From positions 5,312-69,311 of the forward strand of contig CAXMNC010000230.1 in assembly GCA_964194625.1 (NCBI GenBank): 64,000 nucleotides of DNA. The letters are read 5' to 3'. Under the pieces are notes generated by a model. It did not search any database. It was not told the DNA's origin and saw only the letters and a program-made list of their open reading frames with translations. The DNA comes from SPGG2 sp964194625 (GTDB taxonomy: Bacteria > Pseudomonadota > Gammaproteobacteria > Acidiferrobacterales > SPGG2). A program made the translations under genes and the position numbers. Positions 41,538-50,654 of this stretch are shown one piece after another (the first letter of the stretch is position 1; every line of letters begins with the position of its first letter).

Positions 41538-42482
41538 TCAAACACTACCAGAGCTTACTTTGAGTGACTGAACCCTAAGTTCGGTGTTGATTAGCCACTT
41601 GCGTATACGATTGGAGTCACCAAACTTACTTAGTTTGCCCCACGAGTTGAGGAGGATGATAATGAGGGGTCGGTTAGCGATTGTGGTACGCATGAGCAAG
41701 CAGTTACCGGCGGCAGCGGTGTATCCAGTCTTACTCAGCTCGATATCCCATGAACCTCGATGCACGAGACGGTTTGTGTTTCGAAAGCCGATCAGCTTGT
41801 TATCCTCCCAATTGGTAGCGATTACTTTTCGGCTGGTCGTTAAAACTCGAAGCAACCAGTAATCACGGGCAGCGGCAATAAGTTTCGCGAGATCGCTTGC
41901 GGTGGACACGTTTCCACTGTGCAAGCCAGTGGGGTCAGCGAACCGGCTGTTAGTCATCCCTAGTTCTCGAGCTTTCGCGTTCATCGCCGCAATCATTTCA
42001 TCGCGACCACCTGGGTAGGTGCGGGCGAGGGCTGCCGCAGCCCGATTGTCGGAAGCAGCCAGGGCCACATGTAGCATGTCGAGACGAGTCAGAACAGTTC
42101 CGTAGTGTAGGCGTGATTTGGTGCCTCTTAGGCGATCTCGATCCGCCTGTGTAATCCCTATCTTTTCAGCCAAGGACAGATCGGCGTCGAGTATCACAAG
42201 GGCGGTCATAAGTTTAGTGAGCGAGGCGATAGGTCGGGGTTCGTCCGCATTGCGTTTATGAAGCGTTACGCCCTCACGCTCATCTATAATCAACGCCACC
42301 GAAGAACGTAGAAAGAGCTTGTTTGGATTGCCATGGCGTGCGATTAGCGCCGCGGGCACTATCTGCGTGGGTTGTTGGACTGGGCTGGCGGTGGGTTTTT
42401 GTGCGAAGGCCGGTATCTGAGTAAGCGTGATGGCGATGACAACAACATTTGTGATTTCCTTGACCGCAACTGGCATGCCCAT
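41538..42482 (-). CDS. pbpG: D-alanyl-D-alanine endopeptidase, PBP7-like
   Basis: A penicillin-binding peptidase of about 314 residues. A signal peptide (VVVIAITLTQIPAFA) precedes the catalytic domain. The three active-site motifs are present: SxxK as ASLTK, SxN as ASDN and KTG as SKTGYT. The ASDNRAAAALARTYPGG pattern is typical of PBP7/S11 low-molecular-mass enzymes that cleave peptidoglycan cross-links. The C-terminus is shorter than in DacA and lacks an amphipathic anchor, as in PBP7. The ATG at 42482 has an AGGAG site. Confidence 0.9.
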   Translation of the reverse strand: MGMPVAVKEITNVVVIAITLTQIPAFAQKPTASPVQQPTQIVPAALIARHGNPNKLFLRSSVALIIDEREGVTLHKRNADEPRPIASLTKLMTALVILDADLSLAEKIGITQADRDRLRGTKSRLHYGTVLTRLDMLHVALAASDNRAAAALARTYPGGRDEMIAAMNAKARELGMTNSRFADPTGLHSGNVSTASDLAKLIAAARDYWLLRVLTTSRKVIATNWEDNKLIGFRNTNRLVHRGSWDIELSKTGYTAAAGNCLLMRTTIANRPLIIILLNSWGKLSKFGDSNRIRKWLINTELRVQSLKVSSGSV

Positions 42483-42867
42483 GGATTGCTCCTTGTGGCG
42501 AATAGTAATAGCAGTGATCTGAATTATCAAAGTGGCTCGTTCACTTGAAGGCGGTCTGCTCGTAGGCCGGTATCGCTCCAGCTAGACGTACAAAGGCGAC
42601 ATAGGACGGGGTGATCCCTGACCTTGGTGCCGTGGGCTTCAGAGCGCCTACCCTATGGCAGCCAGGCTCGTCCCACCGATCATTAATCCTGGTACTGGCT
42701 TGGGCATGTCCAAGCTGCCCCGAAAGGGCTTAGGACGTAACCGTATGATTCTCAGTGTATTTCCCACTGTGTGCGAAAGCGGCCGCAGTTGTCGATCAAG
42801 TTCTTTCCCCGGTCGGCGATGGGACGTCTATATTTATACGTATCAATAACGTTAGAGAAACGGAGCG
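42483..42867. other. Intergenic stretch, divergent promoters
   Basis: A 385-bp gap between divergent genes holds no supported gene; the frames in it lack ribosome sites and family features. A short run CTATATTTATACGTATC near 42829 is AT-rich and could be a promoter for the small charged protein gene. Confidence 0.4.
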
Positions 42868-43056
42868 ATGATGACGGAGAAATTGGCTGCGAAAGACAAG
42901 AAAAAAAAACGACAAGAGAGCGCGAGACGCGTAAAAACAGAGCGCCGCGATAAAGGACGCTGGGAACCTGAGGATGAGGACCGTCGGGAGGGGTTTGGTC
43001 GCCGCACACAGGACAAGGCCTGGGATCGTATCAACTCCAAATTCGATAAACCGTAG
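42868..43056 (+). CDS. Small highly charged protein
   Basis: A 62-residue, extremely hydrophilic protein rich in Lys, Arg, Asp and Glu (KDKKKKRQESARRVKTERR, then DEDRREGFGRRTQDKAWD). A CGGAG site precedes the ATG. It is probably disordered, and nucleic-acid binding is possible. The DRR...GRR...W pattern near its end recalls the tails of the small membrane proteins at 55.6 and 59.0 kb, although it has no transmembrane helix. No named family is recognised. Confidence 0.6.
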   Translation: MMTEKLAAKDKKKKRQESARRVKTERRDKGRWEPEDEDRREGFGRRTQDKAWDRINSKFDKP

Positions 43057-43095
43057 CCTGCAAGAGCCTAGCGCGGTTGGCGGTGTAGGCGCCGA

Positions 43096-43655
43096 CTAGT
43101 CGTCGTTGTCTTGGAACTTGATACGCCAGTGCGAGCCATCGCAAAAGGGCTTGTTTTTCGACGCACCACATCGGCATAGCGTGTAATGCTCAGTGGAGGC
43201 GCCCTCGCCTCACGACACATCTTTCAAGTCGATCCCGCCTGTTACCTGGTAGGGGCCGTCCTTACACACGTAGATAGCGGGATCACGCTCTACATCGCGA
43301 TGCTCGACAGATTCGATCGAATAGCTCAACGCACCAGACGGGTATCGCCTAACCGCCTCAATAATTGTATCGACATCGGCGCCGTCCGGATTAATCCAGG
43401 GTTCTGCCCCCATACGCCACACCGAACTTGGGATCCGTTCACGCGCCGGCATGCGCACAGATGGCGCGATTGTCGTGAATCGCAATTTTCTTTCCGCTGT
43501 ACGTAGTGCGCTTATCATTGTTGCTGTCCGATAGATTCTTGCCCGAGACCCCATTATTAGCCAGGAACTCCATCGCAAAACGGCTTGTTGTTTGAGCCAC
43601 CGCAACGGCACAGGGCAATGGTTTCTTTGGTGTCCAACGCGGCCGATAGGCATCG
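43096..43655 (-). pseudogene. CDGSH iron-sulfur domain protein gene, multiply disrupted
   Basis: Pieces of a two-CDGSH protein appear in order on the minus strand but in different frames: ALCRCGGSNNKPFCDG, then GVSGKNLSD ... IAIHDNRAICAHAG, then SSVWRMGAEPWINPDG ... DGPYQVTGGIDLKDVS. A TGA at the place of a conserved Trp follows, then HYTLCRCGASKNKPFCDGSH to a normal end. At least two frameshifts and one nonsense codon are therefore needed to explain it. Intact members bind 2Fe-2S clusters through Cys3His. No functional product is expected. Confidence 0.8.
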
Positions 43656-43717
43656 CCCTAGCGCGTTTCAGCATCATTGCTATGCTTTCAATAATTCGGC
43701 TTCTACGACGATTTGTG

Positions 43718-44764
43718 ATGATTGACCCCGAGCTACTCAAGAATCTTATACCGCTGCACAACCTAACGGCGGGCAATCTCGAACGACTTGCTAAGCGATT
43801 GCAAGTGGAAAAGCTGCCGACGGGAAGGGTTATCTTCAATGAAGGTGACACCGATAACGATGCGGTTTATCTACTAGAAGGCGGCGTCGAACTATCATCA
43901 CACGAAACGACAATGAAACGTGTGGTTCAAGGCGGTACCGAGGAAGCGTCATACGCCCTGGCGCCGACGCGGCCGCGCCCGTTGACGGCAAAGACAACCA
44001 CAAAGGCGAAAATCGTCCGCATCGACAATCACAAACTTGACCGTGCCGTCGTTCTCGATGAAATGACGGCCACCGTAACCACCATTTGGGGTGCGGCGGG
44101 CAATGAGTTCGGTGGCGATACGGTGTGGTTGGCACAGATGCTTGGTAACAAGATATTTAGCATGCTGCCAAGTGAAAAAATCGCCCCCCTGATGCTGAAG
44201 ATGCAACCGGTGTCGGTTAAGTCCGGACATATCGTATTCAAGCAGGGCGACCCTGGCGATTATTACTATGTGGTAAAAAAGGGACGATTCAACGTCTCGC
44301 ATAAAGAAAAGGATGGTAAGGTTAAAATTCTTAACGAACTGGGGCCCGGCAGTGTTTTCGGTGAACAGTCGCTGATTTCTGGTGATACGCGGAATGCCAG
44401 TATTATCGCCATGGGGCCAGGTACCTTGATGCGTCTGTCAAAAGCCGATTTTGAGGAGCTGTTGAAGAAACCCCTCCTGAGATACGTTGAAAATAGGGAG
44501 GCACGAAAGATGGTTAAGGGCGGCGCCGGTCTCCTGGATGTTCGGGCTAGCGACGAATACAAAACTGGTGCGTTGAAAGGCAGCAAAAACTTCCCTATCG
44601 ACCAGTTACGCGATAGAGCTAACGAGCTCGAGCTTCGCCGCAGATATGTCTTGTGTTGTAAGACGGGTGTTCAAAGCGAGGTTGCAGCCTTTCTGCTAAG
44701 GCAGCGTGGATTCGAAGTATTCGTTCTTAAAGGGGGATTGCAAGCTATTCCCAGGAAGGGCTAA
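43718..44764 (+). CDS. Double cyclic nucleotide-binding plus rhodanese-domain protein
   Basis: A protein of about 348 residues. The first cNMP-binding domain is at 10-130 (LPTGRVIFNEGDTDNDAVYLLEGG), the second at 145-255 (SVKSGHIVFKQGDPGDYYYVVKKG ... GSVFGEQSLISGDTRNASI) and a rhodanese domain at about 265-345 (LLDVRASDEYKTGALKGSKNFP). The rhodanese active-site loop CCKTGVQS keeps the catalytic Cys. This arrangement suggests a soluble protein in which ligand binding could control sulfurtransferase or phosphatase-like activity. The frame is open upstream to 43592, but 43718 gives the natural start. Confidence 0.82.
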   Translation: MIDPELLKNLIPLHNLTAGNLERLAKRLQVEKLPTGRVIFNEGDTDNDAVYLLEGGVELSSHETTMKRVVQGGTEEASYALAPTRPRPLTAKTTTKAKIVRIDNHKLDRAVVLDEMTATVTTIWGAAGNEFGGDTVWLAQMLGNKIFSMLPSEKIAPLMLKMQPVSVKSGHIVFKQGDPGDYYYVVKKGRFNVSHKEKDGKVKILNELGPGSVFGEQSLISGDTRNASIIAMGPGTLMRLSKADFEELLKKPLLRYVENREARKMVKGGAGLLDVRASDEYKTGALKGSKNFPIDQLRDRANELELRRRYVLCCKTGVQSEVAAFLLRQRGFEVFVLKGGLQAIPRKG

Positions 44765-44805
44765 GAGCGCGTATAGTGGGCGTCAGAGATAGCGATGGTG
44801 CCTTT

Positions 44806-44952
44806 ATGCAAGCCAAAATAATATCGATAATAAGCCGCATTGGGTGTTCACGCCGACAAAGAGCAAGGCGCATCTATCCAGATCGGCGTATCGAAATGCG
44901 AGAAGAACTGGTGCAACGCCGTGCCGGTCAGCGTCGCAAAGACGACCGCTAG
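44806..44952 (+). CDS. Possible small Arg-rich protein
   Basis: A 48-codon frame starting MQAKIISIISRIGC and ending RRAGQRRKDDR, with RRIYPDRRIEM in the middle. Its DRR/QRR composition resembles the other small Arg-rich proteins in the window. There is no clear ribosome site, and it overlaps a longer alternative start of the rhomboid gene. Only tentative. Confidence 0.3.
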   Translation: MQAKIISIISRIGCSRRQRARRIYPDRRIEMREELVQRRAGQRRKDDR

Positions 44953-44987
44953 CATTCCCTGCCTATCAGTCGACCCTGATTCTTACG

Positions 44988-45863
44988 GTGAATGAGGTGC
45001 CCGAGACTCCACTTCGGGTAACGACTAGCCGCAAGCTTGCTGACGAGTGGGCATTAGTTCTTGTGGCGGAGGGTTTGTCGCCCAGCGTGTGGGAAGGAAC
45101 GCAGGGCGTTGTTGTCGGTGTGCCACCAGAAGAGGTCGAACAGGCCACAAACGCTTTGTTGGCTTATGAGAGCGAGAATCCCGTGGCACCGCCGATGCCT
45201 ACCGAATGGAGGGGTTCGGCGCCGTTATACGCAGCACTCGTTTTTTCGATCTTGCTTCTCGATTTTTTCTTTATTACCGATGTCTGGGATTCTGAAATTC
45301 GTTGGACTGAAGTCGGTGCCGCGGATGCAGCGCTGATTGTGCAAGGCGAATGGTGGCGTACGGTCACTGCACTGACGTTGCATGCTGATCTCAAGCACGT
45401 TTTAGGCAACGTCATTGCCGGTGCTGTCTTTTTGCATATCGTATGTCGTGCCATGGGTCCCGGACTTGGCAGTCTTACCGTGCTCGCGGCAGGCGCTGGC
45501 GGAAATCTCGTAAATGCATTCTTTTACGGTTCGCTGCACATTTCCATAGGTGCTTCGACTGCTGTGTTCGGTGCGCTGGGTTTAATGGGGGGCATGGGGG
45601 TTGTGCGTCGCCGCCGACATGGCGCGCAAGGGCGACACGTATGGGTGCCGATAGTCGCGGCTTTGGCAATACTCGCCATGCTGGGCACGGCGGGCGAACG
45701 GGTGGATCTCTTGGGGCACCTGTTCGGATTTTTGGTCGGTGGCGGGTTAGGTATCGTCGTTGGGATCATGGTGTTGCGACCACCAGAGGGCCGTATTCAG
45801 TGGGCCCTCGTTTGCACAACAATCATGCTAATCGGCGTATGTTGGGGATTTGCACTGGGCTGA
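44988..45863 (+). CDS. Rhomboid-family intramembrane serine protease
   Basis: A protein of about 291 residues. A soluble N-terminal region (TTSRKLADEWALVLVAEGLSP) is followed by six transmembrane helices. The catalytic Ser lies in SIGASTAVFGALGLMGG (GASTA for the usual GxSG) and the catalytic His in LLGHLFGFLVGGG. The conserved Asn/His of helix 2 (LTLHADLKHVLGN) is intact. It probably cleaves membrane proteins within the lipid bilayer. The frame is open from 44844, but the N-terminal 48 residues look non-native, so the GTG at 44988 is favoured. Confidence 0.83.
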   Translation: MNEVPETPLRVTTSRKLADEWALVLVAEGLSPSVWEGTQGVVVGVPPEEVEQATNALLAYESENPVAPPMPTEWRGSAPLYAALVFSILLLDFFFITDVWDSEIRWTEVGAADAALIVQGEWWRTVTALTLHADLKHVLGNVIAGAVFLHIVCRAMGPGLGSLTVLAAGAGGNLVNAFFYGSLHISIGASTAVFGALGLMGGMGVVRRRRHGAQGRHVWVPIVAALAILAMLGTAGERVDLLGHLFGFLVGGGLGIVVGIMVLRPPEGRIQWALVCTTIMLIGVCWGFALG

Positions 45864-45881
45864 GAAATATAGTACCAAACA

Positions 45882-46679
45882 TCAAGATGCCGCTGGTATT
45901 GCTTGGTAATAACCGTTCACCGCCACCAGTTGGATCGGCGTCTCGAACAGCTCACTAAGGTTCTCGTCCGTCAGTATCTGTTGTTTATCCCCTTGAGCAA
46001 TAATTTGTCCACGCTTAATCAGTACTACTTGCGTGACTTCGGGTGGGATGTCATGTAAGTGGTGGGTAATGAGAATCACGGTATTGCCGGTCTGCATAAG
46101 TTTTCGCACGATATTGAGGTATGTGAAGGTACCCTTGAGATCGAGACTGGTTGTTGGTTCATCAAGTACCAGTGTATGGGGCTTGTTGACGAGCGCGCGA
46201 GCTAGTAGCAGTCGCCGCTGTTCGCCGGTCGACATTGCGGCAAATAGTTTGTCCTGAAGACTTTCAATCTCTAGCTGGTTCATAATCTGTTGCGCTTGTT
46301 GGATCTGTTCGGGGCTGAAGTTTTGGTATCGGTATGTGCCAACGCTGGAATAATAGCCAGACAGCGCAACGTCGATTCCACGCACATGGCCCGCATATTG
46401 ATGCTGCAGGTCGTAACTAACTATTCCAAGATGTGAGCGCAAGTCCCATACGTTCCACCTTTCGCGGCCAAGGATACGGACATACGAGCTATCACTGTAA
46501 GTTGGATAGAGCTCTTGTGACAACAACTTTAGTAAAGTTGTTTTGCCTGCCCCATTGGGACCGATAATGGCAGTGTTGTTTCCTTTAATGATTTCCAGCG
46601 ATAGGTTTTCGAACACCTTCGCGCTGCCACGGTAGACGGTGGCGTTTCTTATTTCTATGATCTTTTCTGTCACAATCAC
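45882..46679 (-). CDS. ABC transporter ATP-binding protein
   Basis: A 265-residue ATPase subunit. Walker A is GPNGAGKTTLLKLL, the Q-loop region is IVSYDLQHQYAG, the signature is AAMSTGEQRRLLLARAL and Walker B is TLVLDEPTTSLD, with the H-loop in ITHHLHDIPPEV. The layout and C-terminus resemble single ModF/yeast-type ATP-binding proteins used by uptake or export systems. No membrane-permease partner is adjacent, so its transporter is unknown. It stands alone between convergent and divergent genes. Confidence 0.88.
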   Translation of the reverse strand: MIVTEKIIEIRNATVYRGSAKVFENLSLEIIKGNNTAIIGPNGAGKTTLLKLLSQELYPTYSDSSYVRILGRERWNVWDLRSHLGIVSYDLQHQYAGHVRGIDVALSGYYSSVGTYRYQNFSPEQIQQAQQIMNQLEIESLQDKLFAAMSTGEQRRLLLARALVNKPHTLVLDEPTTSLDLKGTFTYLNIVRKLMQTGNTVILITHHLHDIPPEVTQVVLIKRGQIIAQGDKQQILTDENLSELFETPIQLVAVNGYYQAIPAAS

Positions 46680-46836
46680 AGGTGTTTCATTGCCAAAATA
46701 AAACTGAAATGGTCAGATACTATTTTCATCGCGGCGGGTCAAGCGGTAGTAGAAAACGGCGTAGGGGGGCCTAAATACGTGCGAGACTGCCGCCTAATGG
46801 ATTAAACTTGAGATTCTCCGGGAGAGGATGCAAAAC

Positions 46837-47277
46837 ATGGAATATCTACACACAATGGTGAGAGTTAACGATATTGATAAGTCGCTAGACTTTTACTGCG
46901 ACAAATTAGGGCTAGTCGAAATTAGCCGACACGACAGCGAGCAAGGTAGATTCACATTGATCTTCCTGGCCGCGCCTGGTGATGTCGAGCAAGCCAAAGC
47001 GAAGCGCGCACCCCTGGTGGAGTTGACGTACAATTGGGACCCTGAGGAATATACAGGGGGTCGCAATTTCGGACATCTTGCCTACCGGGTTGACGACATC
47101 TACGAAACCTGTCAGCGGTTAATGGACGGCGGGGTTACGATCAATAGACCGCCACGTGATGGACACATGGCGTTTGTGAGATCGCCGGATAACATATCGA
47201 TTGAACTCCTGCAGCAGGGTGATGCACTAGAGCCCAAAGAGCCCTGGGCTTCCATGCCCAATACTAGGGAGTGGTGA
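46837..47277 (+). CDS. gloA: Lactoylglutathione lyase-like (glyoxalase I) VOC protein
   Basis: A 146-residue vicinal-oxygen-chelate protein. Metal ligands appear in LHTMVRVND (His), LVELTYN (Glu), NFGHLAYRV (His) and NISIELLQQ (Glu), the His-Glu-His-Glu set of bacterial glyoxalase I. The length, the YCDKLGLVEISR helix and the C-terminal PWASMPNTREW support gloA, which converts the hemithioacetal of methylglyoxal and glutathione. The start at 46837 has a GGGAGAGG ribosome site at better spacing than an ATG at 46828. The gloB gene lies at 51 kb. Confidence 0.9.
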   Translation: MEYLHTMVRVNDIDKSLDFYCDKLGLVEISRHDSEQGRFTLIFLAAPGDVEQAKAKRAPLVELTYNWDPEEYTGGRNFGHLAYRVDDIYETCQRLMDGGVTINRPPRDGHMAFVRSPDNISIELLQQGDALEPKEPWASMPNTREW

Positions 47278-47301
47278 TTTGCAACCGCGAAAGACGAACC
47301 T

Positions 47302-48117
47302 ATGAACAAGAACACTCGTGATTCAGTTAAGGCCTACCAAAACAGTGATTTTCTAAACAGCAGCGATGCGAGGGAGCTACGAATCCTTGCCGAGTACCGG
47401 GAGCCAGAAAGTCGTTTCGCACGCTATCAAGTGGATGACACCATTGTATTCTTTGGTTCGGCACGCCTTGTCTCGCGCGAGCAGGCGGAAGAGGAACTGA
47501 AGAATGCCAAGAATGGAGACGGCGATATTGAGCAGGCTAAGGTGCGGCTTGAAATGTCAACGTACTATGAAGCCGCCCGCGAGATGGCTCATCGGTTGAC
47601 AGAGTGGTCCAAACAGCTGGTTGACGATGATCGTCGTTTCGTTGTGTGTACGGGAGGCGGCCCAGGCATTATGGAGGCAGCGAACCGCGGAGCATCTGAA
47701 GCTAAGGGGCTCAACGTTGGCCTTACCATCTCACTCCCAACCGAGGAGACTGGCAACTCGTATATTACGCGCGAACTCTGTTTTAACTTCCATTATTTTT
47801 TCATGCGTAAATTCTGGTTTGCCTATCTAGCTAAGGCGGTCATCGTTTTCCCGGGCGGTTTCGGTACACTCGACGAGTTATTCGAACTCTTGACGTTGTT
47901 ACAGACGAAAAAAATTCGCAAACACCTTCCCATCGTACTGTTTGGCACGAAATATTGGGACGAAGTAATCAATTTCGATGCACTGATTCGCCATGGCAAT
48001 ATCAGCGCGGATGACATTAACTTGCTCCACCGCACGGATTCAGTCGATGAGGCATGCGAGTTTGTGATCAGTGAACTTAGGCAGTATGCTTTGGAAGAAC
48101 GAGGTGCCATCCTCTAA
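47302..48117 (+). CDS. LOG family protein (TIGR00730-type nucleotide hydrolase)
   Basis: A 271-residue Rossmann-like LOG-family protein. The signatures GGGPGIMEAANRGASEA and VFPGGFGTLDELFELLTLLQ (PGGxGTxxE) define the family, whose members release cytokinin-type or other 5'-monophosphate ribose. The N-terminal 60 residues are extra and charged. It starts 24 bp after the gloA-like gene and may be cotranscribed. Its C-terminus ends before a small secreted-protein pseudogene. Lysine decarboxylase activity, a historic name for this family, is not expected. Confidence 0.9.
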   Translation: MNKNTRDSVKAYQNSDFLNSSDARELRILAEYREPESRFARYQVDDTIVFFGSARLVSREQAEEELKNAKNGDGDIEQAKVRLEMSTYYEAAREMAHRLTEWSKQLVDDDRRFVVCTGGGPGIMEAANRGASEAKGLNVGLTISLPTEETGNSYITRELCFNFHYFFMRKFWFAYLAKAVIVFPGGFGTLDELFELLTLLQTKKIRKHLPIVLFGTKYWDEVINFDALIRHGNISADDINLLHRTDSVDEACEFVISELRQYALEERGAIL

Positions 48118-48264
48118 TACGTACTAGTTTTGTGTCGAAGCTCCATCTGTCGTCGCTATCCTCCGTTCTGTCAGAACCACTTCCCATGCACGTTGTCTAA
48201 TTTCTCGAGCAATGCAAGAATCGACTTCGGCACAGATCGGTGTTTCTCAAAGGAGGATGAGCCA

Positions 48265-48513
48265 ATGAAAGCTCTACTTGCAACGCTAGCCCTAGCCGGG
48301 GCGTTACTGATAGTGCCGGCTTATGCTTTTTAGTGCCCGGCTGATATGGCGACGATTGACGCAGCATTACAGGCAGGAATCAATCTGAGCACAGCGCAGT
48401 TAGCAGAAGTGAAAAGGCTGCGCGAGGAAGGCGAGCGGTTACACAAAACCGGGAACCATGGTGAGTCAGTAAAGGTTTTGGGTGAGGCAAGGGGCATCTT
48501 TGGTATCAACTAA
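48265..48513 (+). pseudogene. Small secreted protein gene with amber codon after the signal peptide
   Basis: An AGGAGG ribosome site and ATG open a frame with a signal peptide (LLATLALAGALLIVPAYA). TAG then interrupts at 48331-48333 and the same frame runs cleanly to TAA at 48511-48513 as CPADMATIDAALQAG ... AEVKRLREEGERLHKTGNHG. Intact relatives have an amino acid (usually Gln or His) at this spot, so CAG to TAG is the likely change. Only the signal peptide would be made unless the amber codon is read through. Confidence 0.8.
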
Positions 48514-48736
48514 GAGTATCTCTAGATTTTTTTGTTTGAGGCCCGGTTCTACCGAGCCTTGTCGTGTGTGCGTACCAAAAATCTTGGCTATGGGCCTATG
48601 TCGCGCTTAGTTCAAACGCCGTAGAAGCATTGTTTGAATGAGACATCGAACCTAGCGACATACATTCAGCCTATGCTTACGAATAGCTGTCTACGCTGGT
48701 CGACGTGCGCCGCTTACGAGCTTTCAGCTCCTATCT

Positions 48737-49573
48737 TTAAGATTGTACGGTCGGGACCCAGGCGGTGGTGCGCCCAGAAATAATGGTGTGTGCAATCCTC
48801 TCACCGCGGGCGGTAGCGGCGTCTTCGCACTTGCCCCACCGTTCGTGAAACAACCAGTGGCGTGGGTAGCAGGTACTATCCGCATTAGCTCTGACCGCAA
48901 TTCTGATCACCGATTTCAGTGCCCGGTGAAGCCGCCTGACTTCTTCATGGCTCAACGAATGGGCGCGCCGGCGTGGATCAATACCTGCCTGGTATAGCAC
49001 TTCATCCGCAATCCAGTTGCCAACCCCGGCGGAGAAACTCTGATCTAAAAGCAGGGACTTAATGATCGCACTACGCCGCTGGAGCATTTTTTCGAAACTG
49101 CGCGTGGTGGGCGGATTGAGCAACGGGTCGAAGCCGAGTTTGTTTAAAGGCGACTCATTTAATGGGTCTTTCCGTAGAAGGATACGGCCCAATCGGCGGG
49201 CGTTAGTCATGACAAGTTCGCCACCATCGTCAAAAAAAAGATGAATCTTTGTGAATCGTGGTGGCCATGTCAGATTAGCTGTCTTTGGTCCCGACTTGAG
49301 CTGTAAGGGGAGTGCGGCCGGTGTGTGAAATGCGCTGGTCATACCAAAATGAAACAAGGGGTGGGGTGGGCGGGCGAGCTCGAACCACAAGAATTTACCG
49401 TGACGTCGTACTGCCAACACCTCGTTGGATTTTAGCGCGCGCTGAAATTTGACGGGGGCGATGTTCTGAAAGACAATCGTATCTCGAGCGCAGCGTACCT
49501 GGATTATGGTTCGCCCTTGCGCTACCGATGCTGCCAATCTTCGACCGCGTTCTACTTCCGGTAGTTCCGGCAT
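48737..49573 (-). CDS. mutM: Formamidopyrimidine-DNA glycosylase, zincless type
   Basis: A 278-residue Fpg/Nei-family enzyme. The N-terminal MPELPEVERGRRL supplies the catalytic Pro and Glu; LFHFGMTSAF, GVGNWIADEVLYQAGIDP and the H2TH helices are intact. The C-terminus KCEDAATARGERIAHTI then SGRTTAWVPTVQ lacks the four-cysteine zinc finger of E. coli MutM. It resembles the zincless finger of plant and fungal Fpg. It removes oxidised purines. It lies 15 bp downstream of the LysR gene on the same strand. Confidence 0.88.
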   Translation of the reverse strand: MPELPEVERGRRLAASVAQGRTIIQVRCARDTIVFQNIAPVKFQRALKSNEVLAVRRHGKFLWFELARPPHPLFHFGMTSAFHTPAALPLQLKSGPKTANLTWPPRFTKIHLFFDDGGELVMTNARRLGRILLRKDPLNESPLNKLGFDPLLNPPTTRSFEKMLQRRSAIIKSLLLDQSFSAGVGNWIADEVLYQAGIDPRRRAHSLSHEEVRRLHRALKSVIRIAVRANADSTCYPRHWLFHERWGKCEDAATARGERIAHTIISGRTTAWVPTVQS

Positions 49574-49588
49574 ATATTGACGTTATAC

Positions 49589-50500
49589 CTAATTTGCCTC
49601 CGCACTTGCCAGCCGGCTACGTTCGCTTTCCTGCAACAACCACTCTCGGAACGCAACGACCTTCGGCCGGCCGGCGATAGACTCTGGGCAAACCAGGTAG
49701 TACGCAAATTCCACCGGCAGGCTGAGTTCAAACGGGCGCACGAGGTGACCGCTGCCCAGATCGTCTGCCACTAGGGCGCCACGTGCTAGGGCCACACCAT
49801 GACCGGCCACGGCCGCTTGGATGAGCATGCTTGAATCGGTAAATACGGGTCCGCGCGTTGGATCCACTGCTTCCACGTTTGCTGCCAGTAACCACGTGCG
49901 CCAATCACCATGGTCATCATCATGCAACAGGATATGTGCCTTAAGATCCTTCGGCTTCTTTAGCGGTGTCGGTCCTCGCAAGAGTGCCAGACTACAGACG
50001 GGGAAGATGTCTTCAGTCATGAGCCGGTCAACCCGAAGACCCGGGTATCGACCTCGACCATAACGGATACCGACATCGACATCTTCTCTCGCGAAATTGA
50101 CAAGGTCAGCCGACGGGGCGATGCGAACGTCAATCTCAGGGTGGGCGGCGATGAAACGACCGAGCCGCGGCACTAGCCACCGAGCTGCGAACGAAGGCAA
50201 TACTGAGATCGTAAGTTTACCGCGGGCATCATGATCACTAAGCCGGTTAGTGGCTTCGTATAGCTGATCAAAGATTCGTCGCACTGGTGGTAGGTAGCTT
50301 TGCCCCTCGTCGGTCAATACCAGGGCGCGGTTGAGACGCCGAAATAGCTTGAGCCCTAGATACGTCTCCAGCGATTTAACTTGGTGACTGATGGCGGCCT
50401 GGGTGACGTGCAGCTCTTCCGCCGCCTCGGTGAAACTCAGGTGGCGGGCCGCGGCCTCGAACGCGCGTACGGCATTGAGGGGTGGAAGTCGACGAGCCAT
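49589..50500 (-). CDS. LysR-family regulator (GcvA-like)
   Basis: A 303-residue LysR protein. The N-terminal winged helix (LNAVRAFEAAARHLSFTEAA, then HVTQAAISHQVKSLE) has the GcvA-subgroup start MARRLPPLNAVRAFEAAARH. The effector domain includes DVDVGIRYGRGRYPGL. GcvA relatives regulate glycine cleavage or nearby genes. It is divergent from a DUF1127 gene across about 150 bp, the usual arrangement for a LysR target. The fpg gene lies immediately downstream. Confidence 0.9.
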   Translation of the reverse strand: MARRLPPLNAVRAFEAAARHLSFTEAAEELHVTQAAISHQVKSLETYLGLKLFRRLNRALVLTDEGQSYLPPVRRIFDQLYEATNRLSDHDARGKLTISVLPSFAARWLVPRLGRFIAAHPEIDVRIAPSADLVNFAREDVDVGIRYGRGRYPGLRVDRLMTEDIFPVCSLALLRGPTPLKKPKDLKAHILLHDDDHGDWRTWLLAANVEAVDPTRGPVFTDSSMLIQAAVAGHGVALARGALVADDLGSGHLVRPFELSLPVEFAYYLVCPESIAGRPKVVAFREWLLQESERSRLASAEAN

Positions 50501-50654
50501 CGATCAGATTCGGATAAGAATTACTAATCTAAAAGTGCAAAAATTATCGTTTGTGCGGCTCCGATTTTATCGCTATTTTTAGGCTGTCTACGGCCAATTA
50601 TGGTCGAGTTTTTCAAGAATGCACACACGACTCATTCGCATAAGGAGAATACAG

